Below the pieces are notes generated by a model. That model worked only from the letters and a program-made list of their open reading frames with translations, was not told where the DNA came from and did not search any database. A DNA stretch of 64,000 bases from Eubacteriaceae bacterium (GTDB lineage: Bacteria; Bacillota; Clostridia; Peptostreptococcales; Anaerovoracaceae). Where the stretch lies: assembly GCA_902362805.1 (NCBI GenBank), contig CABIXY010000001.1, positions 488,358 to 552,357 of the forward strand. Reading direction: 5' to 3'. Both the position numbers and the translations under genes were made by a program. Within the stretch, counting starts at the first letter, position 1; each line of letters opens with the position of its first letter. This document shows, one piece after another, positions 17,513-26,809 of the stretch.

Positions 17513-17956
17513 ATGAAGAACGAAATCAAAAAATACGGATGTTTTGTAAATGGGATTGAACAGAAATACCCGAATGTTGCACCGGGAACACCTGTGTATG
17601 CCAATGCCGCTGTCGTAAATGACATCGTATATGTATCGGGCATGACTGCACAAAAATTTGAAGACGGGAGCTGCACAACAAACACGATGGAAGATCAGAT
17701 GTGGGTTGCATTGACGAAAATGAAGCAAGTGCTAGAGGACGCAGGAAGTAGTTTGGATAACGTGTTTAAGACATTCATAATGCTTAAAGATATCAAGGAC
17801 TATCCAGTAATGAGGGCTACAGAATTGAAGTTCTATCAAGAAAATGCACCGGAATTAGTAGAACGTCCGGCAGCAAGTACCATTCTACAGGCAGGATGCC
17901 TGGCCCGTCCAGAATTCCTTGTTGAAATTGAATGCATGGCTGTATTAAATAAATAA
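17513..17956 (+). CDS. RidA-family (YjgF/YER057c/UK114) protein
   Basis: 147 residues, slightly longer than typical RidA (about 125-130) owing to an N-terminal extension. The features are VNDIVYVSGMTAQ, the central DAGSSLDNVFKTFIMLKDI, and the C-terminal ERPAASTILQAGCLARPEFLVEIE, which holds the conserved Arg (LARPEF) that binds the imine carboxylate and the usual active-site pocket. RidA hydrolyses reactive 2-aminoacrylate-type enamines/imines; other members act in specific catabolic pathways. It follows the MFS gene by 67 bp and is followed by a terminator, so the two form a sigma-54-driven unit. Confidence 0.85.
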   Translation: MKNEIKKYGCFVNGIEQKYPNVAPGTPVYANAAVVNDIVYVSGMTAQKFEDGSCTTNTMEDQMWVALTKMKQVLEDAGSSLDNVFKTFIMLKDIKDYPVMRATELKFYQENAPELVERPAASTILQAGCLARPEFLVEIECMAVLNK

Positions 17957-17986
17957 AGTTCTACACAGAACTATCAGATTAAAAAT

Positions 17987-18033
17987 AAGCTGCCTGCGGA
18001 CTGATTTCTCAACCAGCCTGCAGGCAGCTTTTG
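17987..18033 (+). terminator. intrinsic terminator of the MFS-RidA operon
   Basis: AAGCTGCCTGC ... GCAGGCAGCTT, an 11-bp perfect stem with a loop of about 22 bases, followed by TTT. Confidence 0.75.
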
Positions 18034-18129
18034 CGTTTATAGCATCGGAAATATCGTCCGAAACCAAGTAATCTGCCATAAATCCTTCTTTTTTGCTCAT
18101 TTCAGGCACTTTTGCCGGATTAAACCGAT

Positions 18130-19323
18130 TTATAAGATTTCTCCATCCAGTTTCTGCGGCTTTACATCGTGTTTCTCCACGTAACCAGTGAGCATCAGGG
18201 TCAGTGCGCCGTCTCCCGTTACATTGCAGGCAGTGCCGAAGCTGTCCTGCAGAGCAAAGATCGCCAGCATCATGGCGGTTCCGGTTTCGTCAAAGCCCAA
18301 GACACCCATGATCAAACCTAGTGAAGCCATGACGGTTCCTCCTGGAACGCCAGGCGCGCCGATGGCAAAGATGCCCAGCAGCATGCAGAACAGTATCATA
18401 GTTCCAACGCCAGGGAGCTCTCCGTAAAGAATCTTGGAGACTGTCATGACAAAGAAAACTTCTGTCAATACAGAACCGCACAGGTGAATGTTGGCGAAGA
18501 GCGGAATGCCGAAGTCCACCATATCTTTTCTCAGAACCTTGGATTTTCTGGCGCCGTTCAAAGCAACTGCCAGAGTTGCGGCTGATGACATAGTTCCTAC
18601 AGCCGTCAGATAAGCGGGTCCGTAGTGCCGGATGACTTCTAGCGGACTCTTTTTGGAGTAAGCGCCAGCCAGACCGTAGAGCAGCGCCAGCCATAAGTAG
18701 TGTCCGGCCATGACGATCAAAATGACCTCGATAAACACAGGAAGCTGTTTGGTAATGGTGCCTTCGTAAGCCAGAGCACAGAAGGAGAATCCGATGAAGA
18801 ACGGCAGCAGCGGAATGATGATCTTTGTGACGATGGCGAGGATCACCCGCTGGAATTCTTCTAAAATATTGGCCAGATTATTAGATTTCGTCCACGATAC
18901 GGCCAGACCTAAGAAGACAGATAGAACTAAAGCGCTCATCACTGGCATGATCTGCGGGATATCCAGTTGGAATACCACCTCTGGCAGATCTTTCAGCCCT
19001 TCTACATCTGACACGATGGACAGGTTCGGAATCAATCCATATCCGGCAGCGGTACTGAAAAAAGCGGCGCCGATGGAGGAAAGATATGCGATTACAACGG
19101 CAATTCCCAAAATCTTGGAAGCGTTGTTGCCAAGACGTGTGATAGAAGGAGCGATAAAACCGATGATGATCAAAGGTACGCTGAAAGTGATAATCTGTCC
19201 CAGGACGTACTTGATGGTGACGACAACTTGCATGACGTTTTCTCCCACATAAAGACCGACTAGGATACCGATCACGATACCGAGAAGAAGTCTAAAAGGT
19301 AAATTACTGAATAACTTTTTCAT
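18130..19323 (-). CDS. dicarboxylate/amino-acid:cation symporter (DAACS family)
   Basis: 397 residues with about eight to ten membrane segments. FRLLLGIVIGILVGLYVGE at the start, LGQIITFSVPLIIIGFIAPSI, the serine-rich GTMSSAATLAVAL (re-entrant loop) and APGVPGGTVMASLG are characteristic of the GltP/DctA/SstT family. Members use Na+ or H+ gradients to import glutamate, aspartate, serine/threonine or C4-dicarboxylates. The start has TAGGAGA in front. It stands alone between two terminators, so it is probably monocistronic. In an amino-acid fermenter it would supply substrate; specificity is not determinable. Confidence 0.88.
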   Translation of the reverse strand: MKKLFSNLPFRLLLGIVIGILVGLYVGENVMQVVVTIKYVLGQIITFSVPLIIIGFIAPSITRLGNNASKILGIAVVIAYLSSIGAAFFSTAAGYGLIPNLSIVSDVEGLKDLPEVVFQLDIPQIMPVMSALVLSVFLGLAVSWTKSNNLANILEEFQRVILAIVTKIIIPLLPFFIGFSFCALAYEGTITKQLPVFIEVILIVMAGHYLWLALLYGLAGAYSKKSPLEVIRHYGPAYLTAVGTMSSAATLAVALNGARKSKVLRKDMVDFGIPLFANIHLCGSVLTEVFFVMTVSKILYGELPGVGTMILFCMLLGIFAIGAPGVPGGTVMASLGLIMGVLGFDETGTAMMLAIFALQDSFGTACNVTGDGALTLMLTGYVEKHDVKPQKLDGEIL

Positions 19324-19429
19324 TTTTTTCTCCTAAATAAATTAAATTAACGCAAGGATTATACACAGAACGGGGGCTATTGAAACATAGAGAAATGTTA
19401 CCGTAAGGACAATTTCCCCTATTACTAAT

Positions 19430-19461
19430 AAAAAAAGGGAGCCGCATTTTGCGGAGCTCCC
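19430..19461 (-). terminator. intrinsic terminator of htrA-like gene
   Basis: On the minus strand GGGAGCtCCGCA-aaa-TGCGGcTCCC followed by seven T, 15 bp after the protease stop. Confidence 0.85.
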
Positions 19462-19476
19462 ATGAAGAAATTTTAT

Positions 19477-20700
19477 TTATTGCGTAGATTCTGTCAGTTT
19501 CACTTTCAGATCCACTGTCTTGTTGTTGCGTATTACGGTAATTTTTACTGTCTCGCCTGGTTTATAGCCTGATAGGGCTGTCTGCAGGTCTGCGGAGCTT
19601 TCTATCTTGGTGTCTTCCAGGTAATAAAGCATATCTCCGGCCTCCAGGCCAGCACTCTTGGCGTTGGAACCAGTGACTTCTTTAATGTATACGCCAGTCA
19701 TTCTTACATTGTACTGCTGTGCTGTCTGTGCGTCGGAAATATCGACAATCTGCACGCCGATTGCAGCCCGTCCGGTCACACGGCCGTTTTCAATCAAATC
19801 TTTTGCGATTTCGGCAGCGTGATTGATTGGGATGGCAAAGCCGAGACCTTCTACATCAGAACCTGTGGACTTTGCAACGACGATGCCGACCAGGTTTCCG
19901 TACTGGTCAAAAAGTCCTCCGCCAGAATTACCTGGATTGATGGATGCGTCTGTCTGCAGTAAAGTCAAGTTCTTGTTTCCAACGGTCAGTTCTCTATCGA
20001 GAGCGCTGATGATGCCGGTAGAAGCACTGCCGCCCAGTTCACCCAGAGGGTTTCCGATGGCTACGACCAGAGAACCTACGGATAACTCAGAACTGTCTCC
20101 GTATGTTGCAGCTGTCAGGTTTTTCGCCTTTATTTTGATGACTGCGACGTCATTCTGCGAGTCCATGCCCACCAGCGTCGCCTCTACTTCCGTGCCGTCC
20201 TTCAATGTTACCGTGATTTTGTTGGAGTCCTCGACGACATGAGCGCAGGTGAGAATGTATCCCTTGCTGTCGACGATGACGCCGCTTCCGGCACCTTCGG
20301 TGACGTAGTTCTGCATCCAGTTATCGTTAGATACAGATTCCGTCTTGATTTCAACCACAGCGTTTTCGTTCTGTGCGATAATCTCCTGTACGGATTTCTC
20401 ACTGCCTGTGGCCTTTGCCAGGGTGTAATTTGTAGCGGATACCGTCTTTGAAGTACCGCCGACTCCCATATTAGAAGCCAGGGTATATCCTGCAATGGTC
20501 AGGCCTGAGGTTGCTATCATGCAGATGATTAAAGTAATAATAAATGCCTTGCGGGTAATGTATTTCTTTTCTTTCTTTTTTGGAATTGTGTATTCATAAT
20601 CGGTTCCCTGATAGGATTGGTTCTCTGTCTCGTTTGCAGAATCGCCTACCATAATGAAATTTGGTGATCGATCGTCGAAATTGTTATCCCAATTATCCAT
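19477..20700 (-). CDS. HtrA/DegP-like membrane-anchored serine protease
   Basis: 407 residues: an acidic cytoplasmic N-terminus, one membrane anchor (about 53-77, IITLIICMIATSGLTIAGYT), a trypsin-like domain with the triad TCAHVVED (His), NDVAVIKI (Asp) and NPGNSGGGLFD (Ser), then one PDZ domain from about residue 310 (GVYIKEVTGSNAKSAGLEAGD). HtrA proteins degrade misfolded envelope proteins. An in-frame ATG 51 bp upstream exists, but AAAGGCAGGT is placed for 20700. Monocistronic with its own terminator. Confident in family and topology. Confidence 0.92.
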   Translation of the reverse strand: MDNWDNNFDDRSPNFIMVGDSANETENQSYQGTDYEYTIPKKKEKKYITRKAFIITLIICMIATSGLTIAGYTLASNMGVGGTSKTVSATNYTLAKATGSEKSVQEIIAQNENAVVEIKTESVSNDNWMQNYVTEGAGSGVIVDSKGYILTCAHVVEDSNKITVTLKDGTEVEATLVGMDSQNDVAVIKIKAKNLTAATYGDSSELSVGSLVVAIGNPLGELGGSASTGIISALDRELTVGNKNLTLLQTDASINPGNSGGGLFDQYGNLVGIVVAKSTGSDVEGLGFAIPINHAAEIAKDLIENGRVTGRAAIGVQIVDISDAQTAQQYNVRMTGVYIKEVTGSNAKSAGLEAGDMLYYLEDTKIESSADLQTALSGYKPGETVKITVIRNNKTVDLKVKLTESTQ

Positions 20701-20858
20701 TTTGTTACCTGCCTTTCCTTCTTTGTTTGATTTTATCCTGATTATGAACAAATTATAACGCGGAATTGTGGTTTTTCTGTGTTAAAATTGTCAAGAGTAT
20801 GATAAAATATAGCATTGGATATATGAAATGTGAAAAACGAAAGGTATGAGATATACAA

Positions 20859-21773
20859 ATGGGCAAAGTAATTACAGCAATGGACAAAAGCAAGTCTTTC
20901 AGAGTTTATCTTACCATCTCTACAGATATGGTAGAAGAGGCGCGGAAGATTCACCGCACAACGCCTCTTGCAACTGCGGCACTGGGCAGAGTATTGACCG
21001 GAGCTGGGTTGATGGGACTTATGCTGAAAAACGAAAAAGATAAATTAACGGTACAATTCAAGGGAGACGGTCCTGCAAAAGAGATTTTGGCAACAGCTTA
21101 TAAAGACGGAAGGGTCAAGGGTTATATATCGAATCCGGCTGTGGAGCTGCCACTGAAAGCAGACGGACATCTGGACGTAGGCGGCGCTCTGGGAATTGGA
21201 GAACTGACTGTCATCAAAGATCTTGGCCTGAAAGAACCTTATCTGGGCAGGATTTCTTTAGTTTCAGGAGAAATTGCGGACGACTTGACCGCATACTATT
21301 ATATATCAGAGCAGCAGAACTCTTCTGTCGCGCTGGGCGTAAAGATTGCCAGAGACTGCAGCGTTCTCTGTTCCGGCGGCATGATTATCCAGATGCTGCC
21401 TGACGCGGCGGAAACGGCAGTGGATGCACTGGAGGCCATGCTGGGCAAGATGCAGCCTCTTACGACGACGATAGAAGAAGTGATGCTGCGGTCAGCCGGC
21501 AAAACCGAGGAGGGCATGGTCAGCGAACTGATGGACGAAATTTTCAAAGAGATGCCAGAAGACTTTACCTTAGAAAAACTGGAGACCTGCCAAATCAGAT
21601 GGGAATGTGACTGCTGTGAGGAGCGGCTGGAGCAGGCCCTGATGACGATCGGGCGGAAAGACCTGAAAGAGATTATCGACGAAGACGGCCAGGCGGAACT
21701 GGTATGCCAGTTCTGTGAGAAGAAATACTTCTTTGACAAAGAGCACTTAGAGAGATTATATCGCCAGTTATGA
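20859..21773 (+). CDS. hslO: Hsp33 redox-regulated chaperone HslO
   Basis: 304 residues, the full family length. The N-terminal domain (RTTPLATAALGRVLTGAGLMG; TVQFKGDGP; GYISNPAVELPL) matches Hsp33. The C-terminal redox switch has the four zinc cysteines in the pattern CxC (CDC near residue 249) and CxxC (CQFC near 283). Oxidation releases zinc and activates holdase activity against unfolded proteins. ATG at 20859 follows AAAGGTATGAG. It is followed by a strongly structured spacer and then ddl. Confidence 0.95.
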   Translation: MGKVITAMDKSKSFRVYLTISTDMVEEARKIHRTTPLATAALGRVLTGAGLMGLMLKNEKDKLTVQFKGDGPAKEILATAYKDGRVKGYISNPAVELPLKADGHLDVGGALGIGELTVIKDLGLKEPYLGRISLVSGEIADDLTAYYYISEQQNSSVALGVKIARDCSVLCSGGMIIQMLPDAAETAVDALEAMLGKMQPLTTTIEEVMLRSAGKTEEGMVSELMDEIFKEMPEDFTLEKLETCQIRWECDCCEERLEQALMTIGRKDLKEIIDEDGQAELVCQFCEKKYFFDKEHLERLYRQL

Positions 21774-21791
21774 CATTCTGTCCAAAGAGGC

Positions 21792-21935
21792 GCAGGCGGC
21801 AGTCGAATTCAGCAAATCAAAGATTTGCGAATTCGTTGCATGAGACCTGCCGCGGTTTGCTTGTGCAAACCGGGCTAGGGCTTCAATTTGCTAGACAGAA
21901 TTTATGCTAAAACGCCCCAGCCTATGGCTGGCTTG
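21792..21935. repeat. multi-hairpin spacer between hslO and ddl
   Basis: Three dyads lie in tandem: GAATTC-a-GCAAATC-aaa-GATTTGC-GAATTC (21805-21834), CGGTTTGC-ttgt-GCAAACCG (21853-21872), and AAACGCC...GGCGTTT around 21910-21942. GCGGCAG-TC and GACCTGCCGC flanking the first hairpin can also pair, giving a branched fold. No poly-T tail follows, so it is not an ordinary terminator. It may be a structured 3'/5' UTR or a small palindromic repeat; no second copy was seen in this window. Confidence 0.55.
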
Positions 21936-21963
21936 GCGTTTATCGTATAGAATAGGAGAATAT

Positions 21964-22995
21964 ATGGAGAGAATCGGTGTAATATTTGGCGGAAAATCAG
22001 GGGAACACGAGGTTTCTCTGCTGTCCGCCACTTCTGTCATCGAAGCGATTGACAGAGAAAAATATGACGTGGTGATGATCGGCATCACGAAGAAGGGACA
22101 ATGGAAATTATATGGAGGGGATGTCAAGAATCTGGCAGACGGTTCCTGGGAGGAAACGGCCAAGGACATTGAAGCCAGCGACTTGAAGCAGCTTGCGGAC
22201 TTTGCCCTGCCGATTCTCCATGGTCCGTACGGAGAGGACGGAACGATTCAGGGCCTCTTCGAAATGCTGGACGTTCCCTATGCGGGCTGTGGCGTCTTAT
22301 CTTCGGCACTGTGTATGGATAAAGTCTCCGCCAAAAAGATATTTGAGAGAATGGGGCTGCCCACCGCCAGGTATAAACTGGTATATGCAGAAGATGTCAG
22401 GGAAGACATGGACAGCGTAATCAAAGAGGTGGAGGCAGAATTGCCCTATACCCTTTTCGTCAAACCCTCCAATATGGGCTCCAGCGTCGGCATCTCAAAG
22501 GTGAGAAACAGGGAAGAACTGCGAGAAGCCCTGACCCTGGCAGGAAAGTACGACAGAAGAATTATTGTAGAAGAGGGCATCAACTGCAGAGAAGTGGAGA
22601 CCGGCGTGCTGGGCAATCACAAGCCGGAAGTGGCGGCTGTGGGAGAAATCGTCGCCAAGCTGGATTTTTACGACTATACGGCCAAATACACCGACGATGC
22701 TGGCACAGAGCTTTCTATTCCAGCAAAGCTGCCGTCATCCACCTACGAGGAGATACGCGGCTTGGCAAAAAAGGCTTATATGGCGCTGGATTGCAGCGGC
22801 TTTGCCAGAATCGACTTCTTTGTCGATAAGGATACTGGTGAAGTGTACATCAACGAGATAAATACGATTCCCGGATTTACGAAATACAGCATGTTTCCCT
22901 TGATGTGGAAAGAAGCAGGTCTTTCCTTCCGGGAGTTAGTTGAAAGGATTGTGGATTTAGGTTATGAAAGATATCATGCTAAAAATAACCGGTAA
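21964..22995 (+). CDS. ddl: D-alanine--D-alanine ligase
   Basis: 343 residues, ATP-grasp. IGVIFGGKSGEHEVSLLSA is the N-terminal signature, HGPYGEDGTIQGL the central one, and the omega loop reads FYDYTAKYTD, the YxxxKY form of D-Ala-D-Ala ligases, unlike the EKY of the vanG gene in this window. INEINTIPGFT carries Mg2+ ligands. An earlier ATG at 21904 lies in the hairpin spacer; AGGAGAATAT before 21964 is the convincing ribosome site. Makes the normal peptidoglycan terminus that vanG would replace. Confidence 0.93.
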   Translation: MERIGVIFGGKSGEHEVSLLSATSVIEAIDREKYDVVMIGITKKGQWKLYGGDVKNLADGSWEETAKDIEASDLKQLADFALPILHGPYGEDGTIQGLFEMLDVPYAGCGVLSSALCMDKVSAKKIFERMGLPTARYKLVYAEDVREDMDSVIKEVEAELPYTLFVKPSNMGSSVGISKVRNREELREALTLAGKYDRRIIVEEGINCREVETGVLGNHKPEVAAVGEIVAKLDFYDYTAKYTDDAGTELSIPAKLPSSTYEEIRGLAKKAYMALDCSGFARIDFFVDKDTGEVYINEINTIPGFTKYSMFPLMWKEAGLSFRELVERIVDLGYERYHAKNNR

Positions 22996-23392
22996 GCAAT
23001 TTTCCGGTGACAATTCAGAAGATCAGATGGAGTTTATTACAGAAGGAAAACTCTACGAAAAAGGGGATTCGACGTATTTAATCTATGACGAAAGTGAGTT
23101 TTCTGGCTTTCCAGGCTGCAAGACAACCTTGAAGCTGACCGGGGACTGCATTCGCATGAAGAGAATCGGCAGTGAAGTGGGCTTTGGAATGGAATTCATC
23201 TTTGAAAAGGGAAAACGCTTCAACAGCAAATACCATACGCCTTATGGCAATTTGGATATGGAGGTGCTGACCAACGACGTGGTCAACAATCTCTCAGAAG
23301 AAGGGTTTGGCGACATTCACATCGACTACCATGTCAGCCTCAATGGGATGGCAGAGGGCAGAAACAGATTAAAGATTGAGGTCATGCAATAG
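22964..23392 (+). CDS. DUF1934 (YwiB-like) beta-barrel protein
   Basis: 142 residues. MLKITGKQF, EFITEGKLYEKGDSTYLIYDESE and GNLDMEVLTNDVVNNL match the DUF1934 family of small calycin-like beta-barrel proteins common in Firmicutes; function unknown. The start overlaps the ddl end by 32 bp, so the two are translationally coupled. The conserved genomic position beside cell-wall genes is suggestive only. Confidence 0.75.
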   Translation: MKDIMLKITGKQFSGDNSEDQMEFITEGKLYEKGDSTYLIYDESEFSGFPGCKTTLKLTGDCIRMKRIGSEVGFGMEFIFEKGKRFNSKYHTPYGNLDMEVLTNDVVNNLSEEGFGDIHIDYHVSLNGMAEGRNRLKIEVMQ

Positions 23393-23425
23393 AAGTGACC
23401 AGTGGAAACAGGGGAGGTAAACAAA

Positions 23426-23527
23426 ATGGACAAAAAGAAAAGACGGATTGCACAGATTATCGTGATCACAATTATCGTGGCCATGATCATACCGACGATC
23501 ATTTGGGCGATGCAGCTGTCAGTATAA
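23426..23527 (+). CDS. 33-residue single-pass membrane peptide
   Basis: A short gene: MDKKKRRIAQIIVITIIVAM starts it, followed by a continuous hydrophobic segment to residue 28 and a short polar tail. The positively charged N-terminus followed by one helix predicts a cytoplasmic-in membrane peptide. A strong ribosome site (GGGGAGG) sits seven bases before the ATG. The gene fits exactly between DUF1934 (33 bp) and DUF1846 (18 bp) in the same operon. Function is unknown; small accessory peptides of this type are often missed in annotation. Confidence 0.65.
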   Translation: MDKKKRRIAQIIVITIIVAMIIPTIIWAMQLSV

Positions 23528-23545
23528 ATTACAATGGGAGGAATC

Positions 23546-25060
23546 ATGTTGAAAAAAGGTTTTGATGCAGAGAAATACATAGAGGAGCAATCTAAGTTTA
23601 TTTTGGAGAGGATTAACCAGGGGAATGCAGAGCGGCTGTATCTGGAATTCGGCGGCAAGCTGGTTCACGACAAACACGCTATGAGAGTTCTTCCGGGCTT
23701 TGATGAAAACGCAAAGATCGAACTCTTGCAGAAGCTGAAGGATAAGGTAGAAGTCATCATCTGTATCTACGCTGGCGATATCACGACCAACAAGACGCGC
23801 CATGATTTTGGCATCACCTACGATCTGGAGGTTTTGCGCCTCATCGATACTTTTAGGCGCTACGATCTCAAGATCAACAGTGTGGTCATCACGAGATACG
23901 AGGATGTGGCTGCGGTCAACATGTTCGTCAATAAACTGGAGCGCAGAGGCATCAAAACTTACAAACACAGATTTACCAAAGGGTATCCCACGGATGTGGA
24001 CACCATCGTCAGCGACGAAGGCTACGGCGCGAATCCGTACATAGAAGTCAGTAAGCCTTTAGTCGTAGTGACTGGTCCGGGCGGCGGCAGCGGAAAGCTG
24101 GCTACCAGTCTTTCGCAGCTTTATCATGACTTCAAGAGAGGAACCAAGGCCAGATACGCCAAGTTTGAGACGTTCCCCATCTGGAATCTGTCGCTGAAGC
24201 ATCCGGTCAATATCGCCTATGAAGCTGCTACAGCGGATTTGAAAGATGTCAACATGATCGACTCGTTCCATCTGGAGGCCTACGGGGAGATGGCCGTCAA
24301 TTACAATCGCGACCTGGAAGTTTTCCCTGTAGTAAAGAGAATTATAGAGAAAATTACGGGAGAAGAGTCTGAGTACAAATCCCCTACAGATATGGGTGTC
24401 AACCGGGTAGGCTTTGCTATCGTCGACGACGAAGCCTGTCGGGAGGCGGCCTGCCAGGAAATCATCCGCAGGTATCTCATTGCAGAGTGCGACTATAAAA
24501 AGGGCAAAATCTCTGAAAGCTCCCTGGAACGGGCCAAACTTCTAATGAAGGAAGTGGGCAAGGATGTCAGCGATCGAAAGGTGGTACAGCCGGCGAGAGA
24601 TTACGCTGATAAGAAGCGGGAGTGTGATGAGCGCTACGAAAATGTGGTCGTCATGGCCATCGAGATGCCTGACGGAACCATCATTACGGGCAGAAGTTCC
24701 CGCAGAATGGTTGCCGCTGCCGCTGCCGTTCTCAATGCGATCAAGAAGCTTTCCGGCATCGCCGATGACATGCTGATTATTACGCCGCAGGTGTTGGAGT
24801 CGACGCAGAAATTGAAGATCAATTACCTGGAATCTGATCGGACAAGCCTGAACTGTGAAGAGGTGCTGATGGCGCTGACCATTTCGGGAACGCAGAATCC
24901 TTCGGCTTACGTGGCAATCAGCAAGCTGCCTCTTCTGAAGGGCTGCAGGGCACATTGTACAGCCATCCTCAGCGATAGGGATGAGCAGACCCTGCGCGCT
25001 TTGGGAATCGACGTCACCTCCGACCCGGAATACGTAACTACCAACTTATATAATAATTAA
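23546..25060 (+). CDS. DUF1846 family protein
   Basis: 504 residues, the full length of the DUF1846 family (usually about 495-505). Features include [20 protein letters not shown], the [20 protein letters not shown] segment, and a P-loop-like [16 protein letters not shown] near residue 175. The protein is cytosolic, widespread in Firmicutes, and lacks a firmly known reaction; a nucleotide-binding or phosphotransfer role is suggested by the glycine-rich loop. ATG at 23546 is chosen over an in-frame ATG 12 bp upstream, because GGGAGG sits between them. It is followed after 6 bp by the ClC gene. Confidence 0.8.
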   Translation: MLKKGFDAEKYIEEQSKFILERINQGNAERLYLEFGGKLVHDKHAMRVLPGFDENAKIELLQKLKDKVEVIICIYAGDITTNKTRHDFGITYDLEVLRLIDTFRRYDLKINSVVITRYEDVAAVNMFVNKLERRGIKTYKHRFTKGYPTDVDTIVSDEGYGANPYIEVSKPLVVVTGPGGGSGKLATSLSQLYHDFKRGTKARYAKFETFPIWNLSLKHPVNIAYEAATADLKDVNMIDSFHLEAYGEMAVNYNRDLEVFPVVKRIIEKITGEESEYKSPTDMGVNRVGFAIVDDEACREAACQEIIRRYLIAECDYKKGKISESSLERAKLLMKEVGKDVSDRKVVQPARDYADKKRECDERYENVVVMAIEMPDGTIITGRSSRRMVAAAAAVLNAIKKLSGIADDMLIITPQVLESTQKLKINYLESDRTSLNCEEVLMALTISGTQNPSAYVAISKLPLLKGCRAHCTAILSDRDEQTLRALGIDVTSDPEYVTTNLYNN

Positions 25061-25066
25061 TGAAAG

Positions 25067-26632
25067 ATGAAAAATAAGACAAAATTAACCCTCGAACGAT
25101 TTTCTACAAATCAATATAGGATGATCCTGGAAGGCATCGGCGTCGGTTTTCTTACCGGACTGGTCGTCTCAGTTTTCCGCTTAGGATTGGAAAAAGCAGA
25201 GTCTCTCAGAGGCTCTGTTCTTGATGCGGCGAAGATGGGCGGTCAGATGCTGGCGCTGGCCTTGGCTGCGTTGTTTTGCGCCTACGCGGTCGTGTGCTAC
25301 TGCGGCTGGAAAGTGCCTTTGGCGGGAGGATCAGGGATACCTCAGGTCAAAGGAGAGATGAAGGGACAGATTGAACAGAACTGGTGGCAGATTATTCTGG
25401 CAAAGTTTGCCGGCGGTATCGGCGCCATTGGAGCAGGGCTTTCTCTCGGTCGTGAAGGTCCCAGTATTCAGCTGGGGGCCATGGTGGGCAAAGGGTTTTC
25501 CAGGCTTACTAATAAACTGAGAACAGAGGAAAAGATGCTTATGACCTGTGGTGCAGGAGCCGGTCTTGCCGGCGCTTTCAGCGCACCTCTGGCTGGTGTG
25601 GTCTTCTCCCTCGAAGAGTTACATAAAAACTTCTCGACAGATATCCTGCTTTCGACTATGGCAGCTTCTGTGACCTCGGATTTCGTATCCTCCTATATTT
25701 TCGGCCTCAGTCCTGTCTTCGGCCTCCACATTGCTGGAAGACTGCCACTGTCACGCTACTGGATGGTCATTCTTCTAGGCATCGTTCTGGGCGTTTTTGG
25801 CGTGTTCTACAACTGGATGACGGCGGTGGTTCAGGATTTCTACGATAAGCTGCCGCGTAAATTTATGCGGGTCGCTGTGCCGTTTCTGTGTGTGGCTGTT
25901 TTTGCTGCAGTGTATCCTTACGTTTTGGGCAGCGGACATGATCTCGTTGCAGAGGTGGCAAGAGGGGATTTTGCGCTGAAAGCTCTGCTAGTGTTGCTGG
26001 CGGCAAAATTTCTTTTTTCAATCATCAGCTTTGGATCGGGCGTGCCGGGCGGCATCTTCCTGCCTCTGCTGGTACTGGGAGCTATCACTGGTGGTCTCTT
26101 CGCAGATGCCGTGGGCGGCATTGCCGGTTATGGAGATCTTTATCTAGCGAATTTTGTCATTTTGGGAATGGCGGGCTATTTCACTGCCATTGTCAGAGCG
26201 CCGATTACGGGGGTGCTTCTGATTACAGAAATGACAGGGGACTTTAAGAATTTCCTCTCACTATCTATTGTTGCGCTGGTATCTTACCTGGTTGCAGACA
26301 TCCTCAAAGGGCAGCCCATTTATGACCAGCTGTTGTATCGCATGCTCTCCAAAGACTCTGATTATGGCACTACAGAAGAAACGAGGAGTCACAAGGTGCT
26401 TTTGGAAAGCGATGTTTATATCGGCAGTCCTATGGATGGAGAGAAAATAGAAGAGATGTTGCTTCCGCCCGGCTGCTTAGTCGTTTCCGTTCAAAGAGAC
26501 AAGAGAGAAATCGTTCCCGGCGGCAGTACGGTACTAAAAGGAGGAGACAAGTTGATTTTGCTCTGCTCCCAATCCTTTGTCAAAGTGGTGGAAGAAAAAT
26601 TGAATAATATCTGCAAGAGTATCAGACAGTGA
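25067..26632 (+). CDS. ClC-family chloride channel/antiporter with RCK_C (TrkA-C) domain
   Basis: 521 residues. The three anion-selectivity motifs are present: AGGSGIPQVKG, GREGPSIQLG and SFGSGVPGGIFLPLL. The Glu in GREGP is the gating glutamate, required in H+/Cl- exchangers. The last 75 residues (from about KIEEMLLPPGCLVVSVQRDKR) form a TrkA-C/RCK_C ligand-binding domain, seen in a subset of ClC proteins. It exchanges chloride (or fluoride-like anions) for protons across the membrane. The start overlaps closely with the DUF1846 end and lacks a strong ribosome site, so coupling is likely. Confidence 0.9.
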   Translation: MKNKTKLTLERFSTNQYRMILEGIGVGFLTGLVVSVFRLGLEKAESLRGSVLDAAKMGGQMLALALAALFCAYAVVCYCGWKVPLAGGSGIPQVKGEMKGQIEQNWWQIILAKFAGGIGAIGAGLSLGREGPSIQLGAMVGKGFSRLTNKLRTEEKMLMTCGAGAGLAGAFSAPLAGVVFSLEELHKNFSTDILLSTMAASVTSDFVSSYIFGLSPVFGLHIAGRLPLSRYWMVILLGIVLGVFGVFYNWMTAVVQDFYDKLPRKFMRVAVPFLCVAVFAAVYPYVLGSGHDLVAEVARGDFALKALLVLLAAKFLFSIISFGSGVPGGIFLPLLVLGAITGGLFADAVGGIAGYGDLYLANFVILGMAGYFTAIVRAPITGVLLITEMTGDFKNFLSLSIVALVSYLVADILKGQPIYDQLLYRMLSKDSDYGTTEETRSHKVLLESDVYIGSPMDGEKIEEMLLPPGCLVVSVQRDKREIVPGGSTVLKGGDKLILLCSQSFVKVVEEKLNNICKSIRQ

Positions 26633-26685
26633 CGATCCATGGGTTCGCTTTATGGGTGTAGGGCTGTACATACTGAGGGATTCAG

Positions 26686-26711
26686 CCTCGCACACCGGTG
26701 CGGGGTTTTTT
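26686..26711 (+). terminator. intrinsic terminator of the ddl-ClC operon
   Basis: CCTCGCAC-acc-GGTGCGGGG followed by TTTTTT, about 55 bp after the ClC stop. Confidence 0.85.
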
Positions 26712-26740
26712 GATTGCTTAGAGCACTTATCAAAATGAAA

Positions 26741-26768
26741 GGGGCGGCCAACTGCATATGGCCGCCCC
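26741..26768 (-). terminator. intrinsic terminator of the XRE regulator gene
   Basis: Perfect 9-bp stem GGGGCGGCC/GGCCGCCCC with a 10-base loop; on the minus strand it is followed by TTTCATTTT. Confidence 0.65.
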
Positions 26769-26809
26769 TGATGTGTGGGTAGTTAAATTTTGTAGTATTT
26801 ATGAACGCT

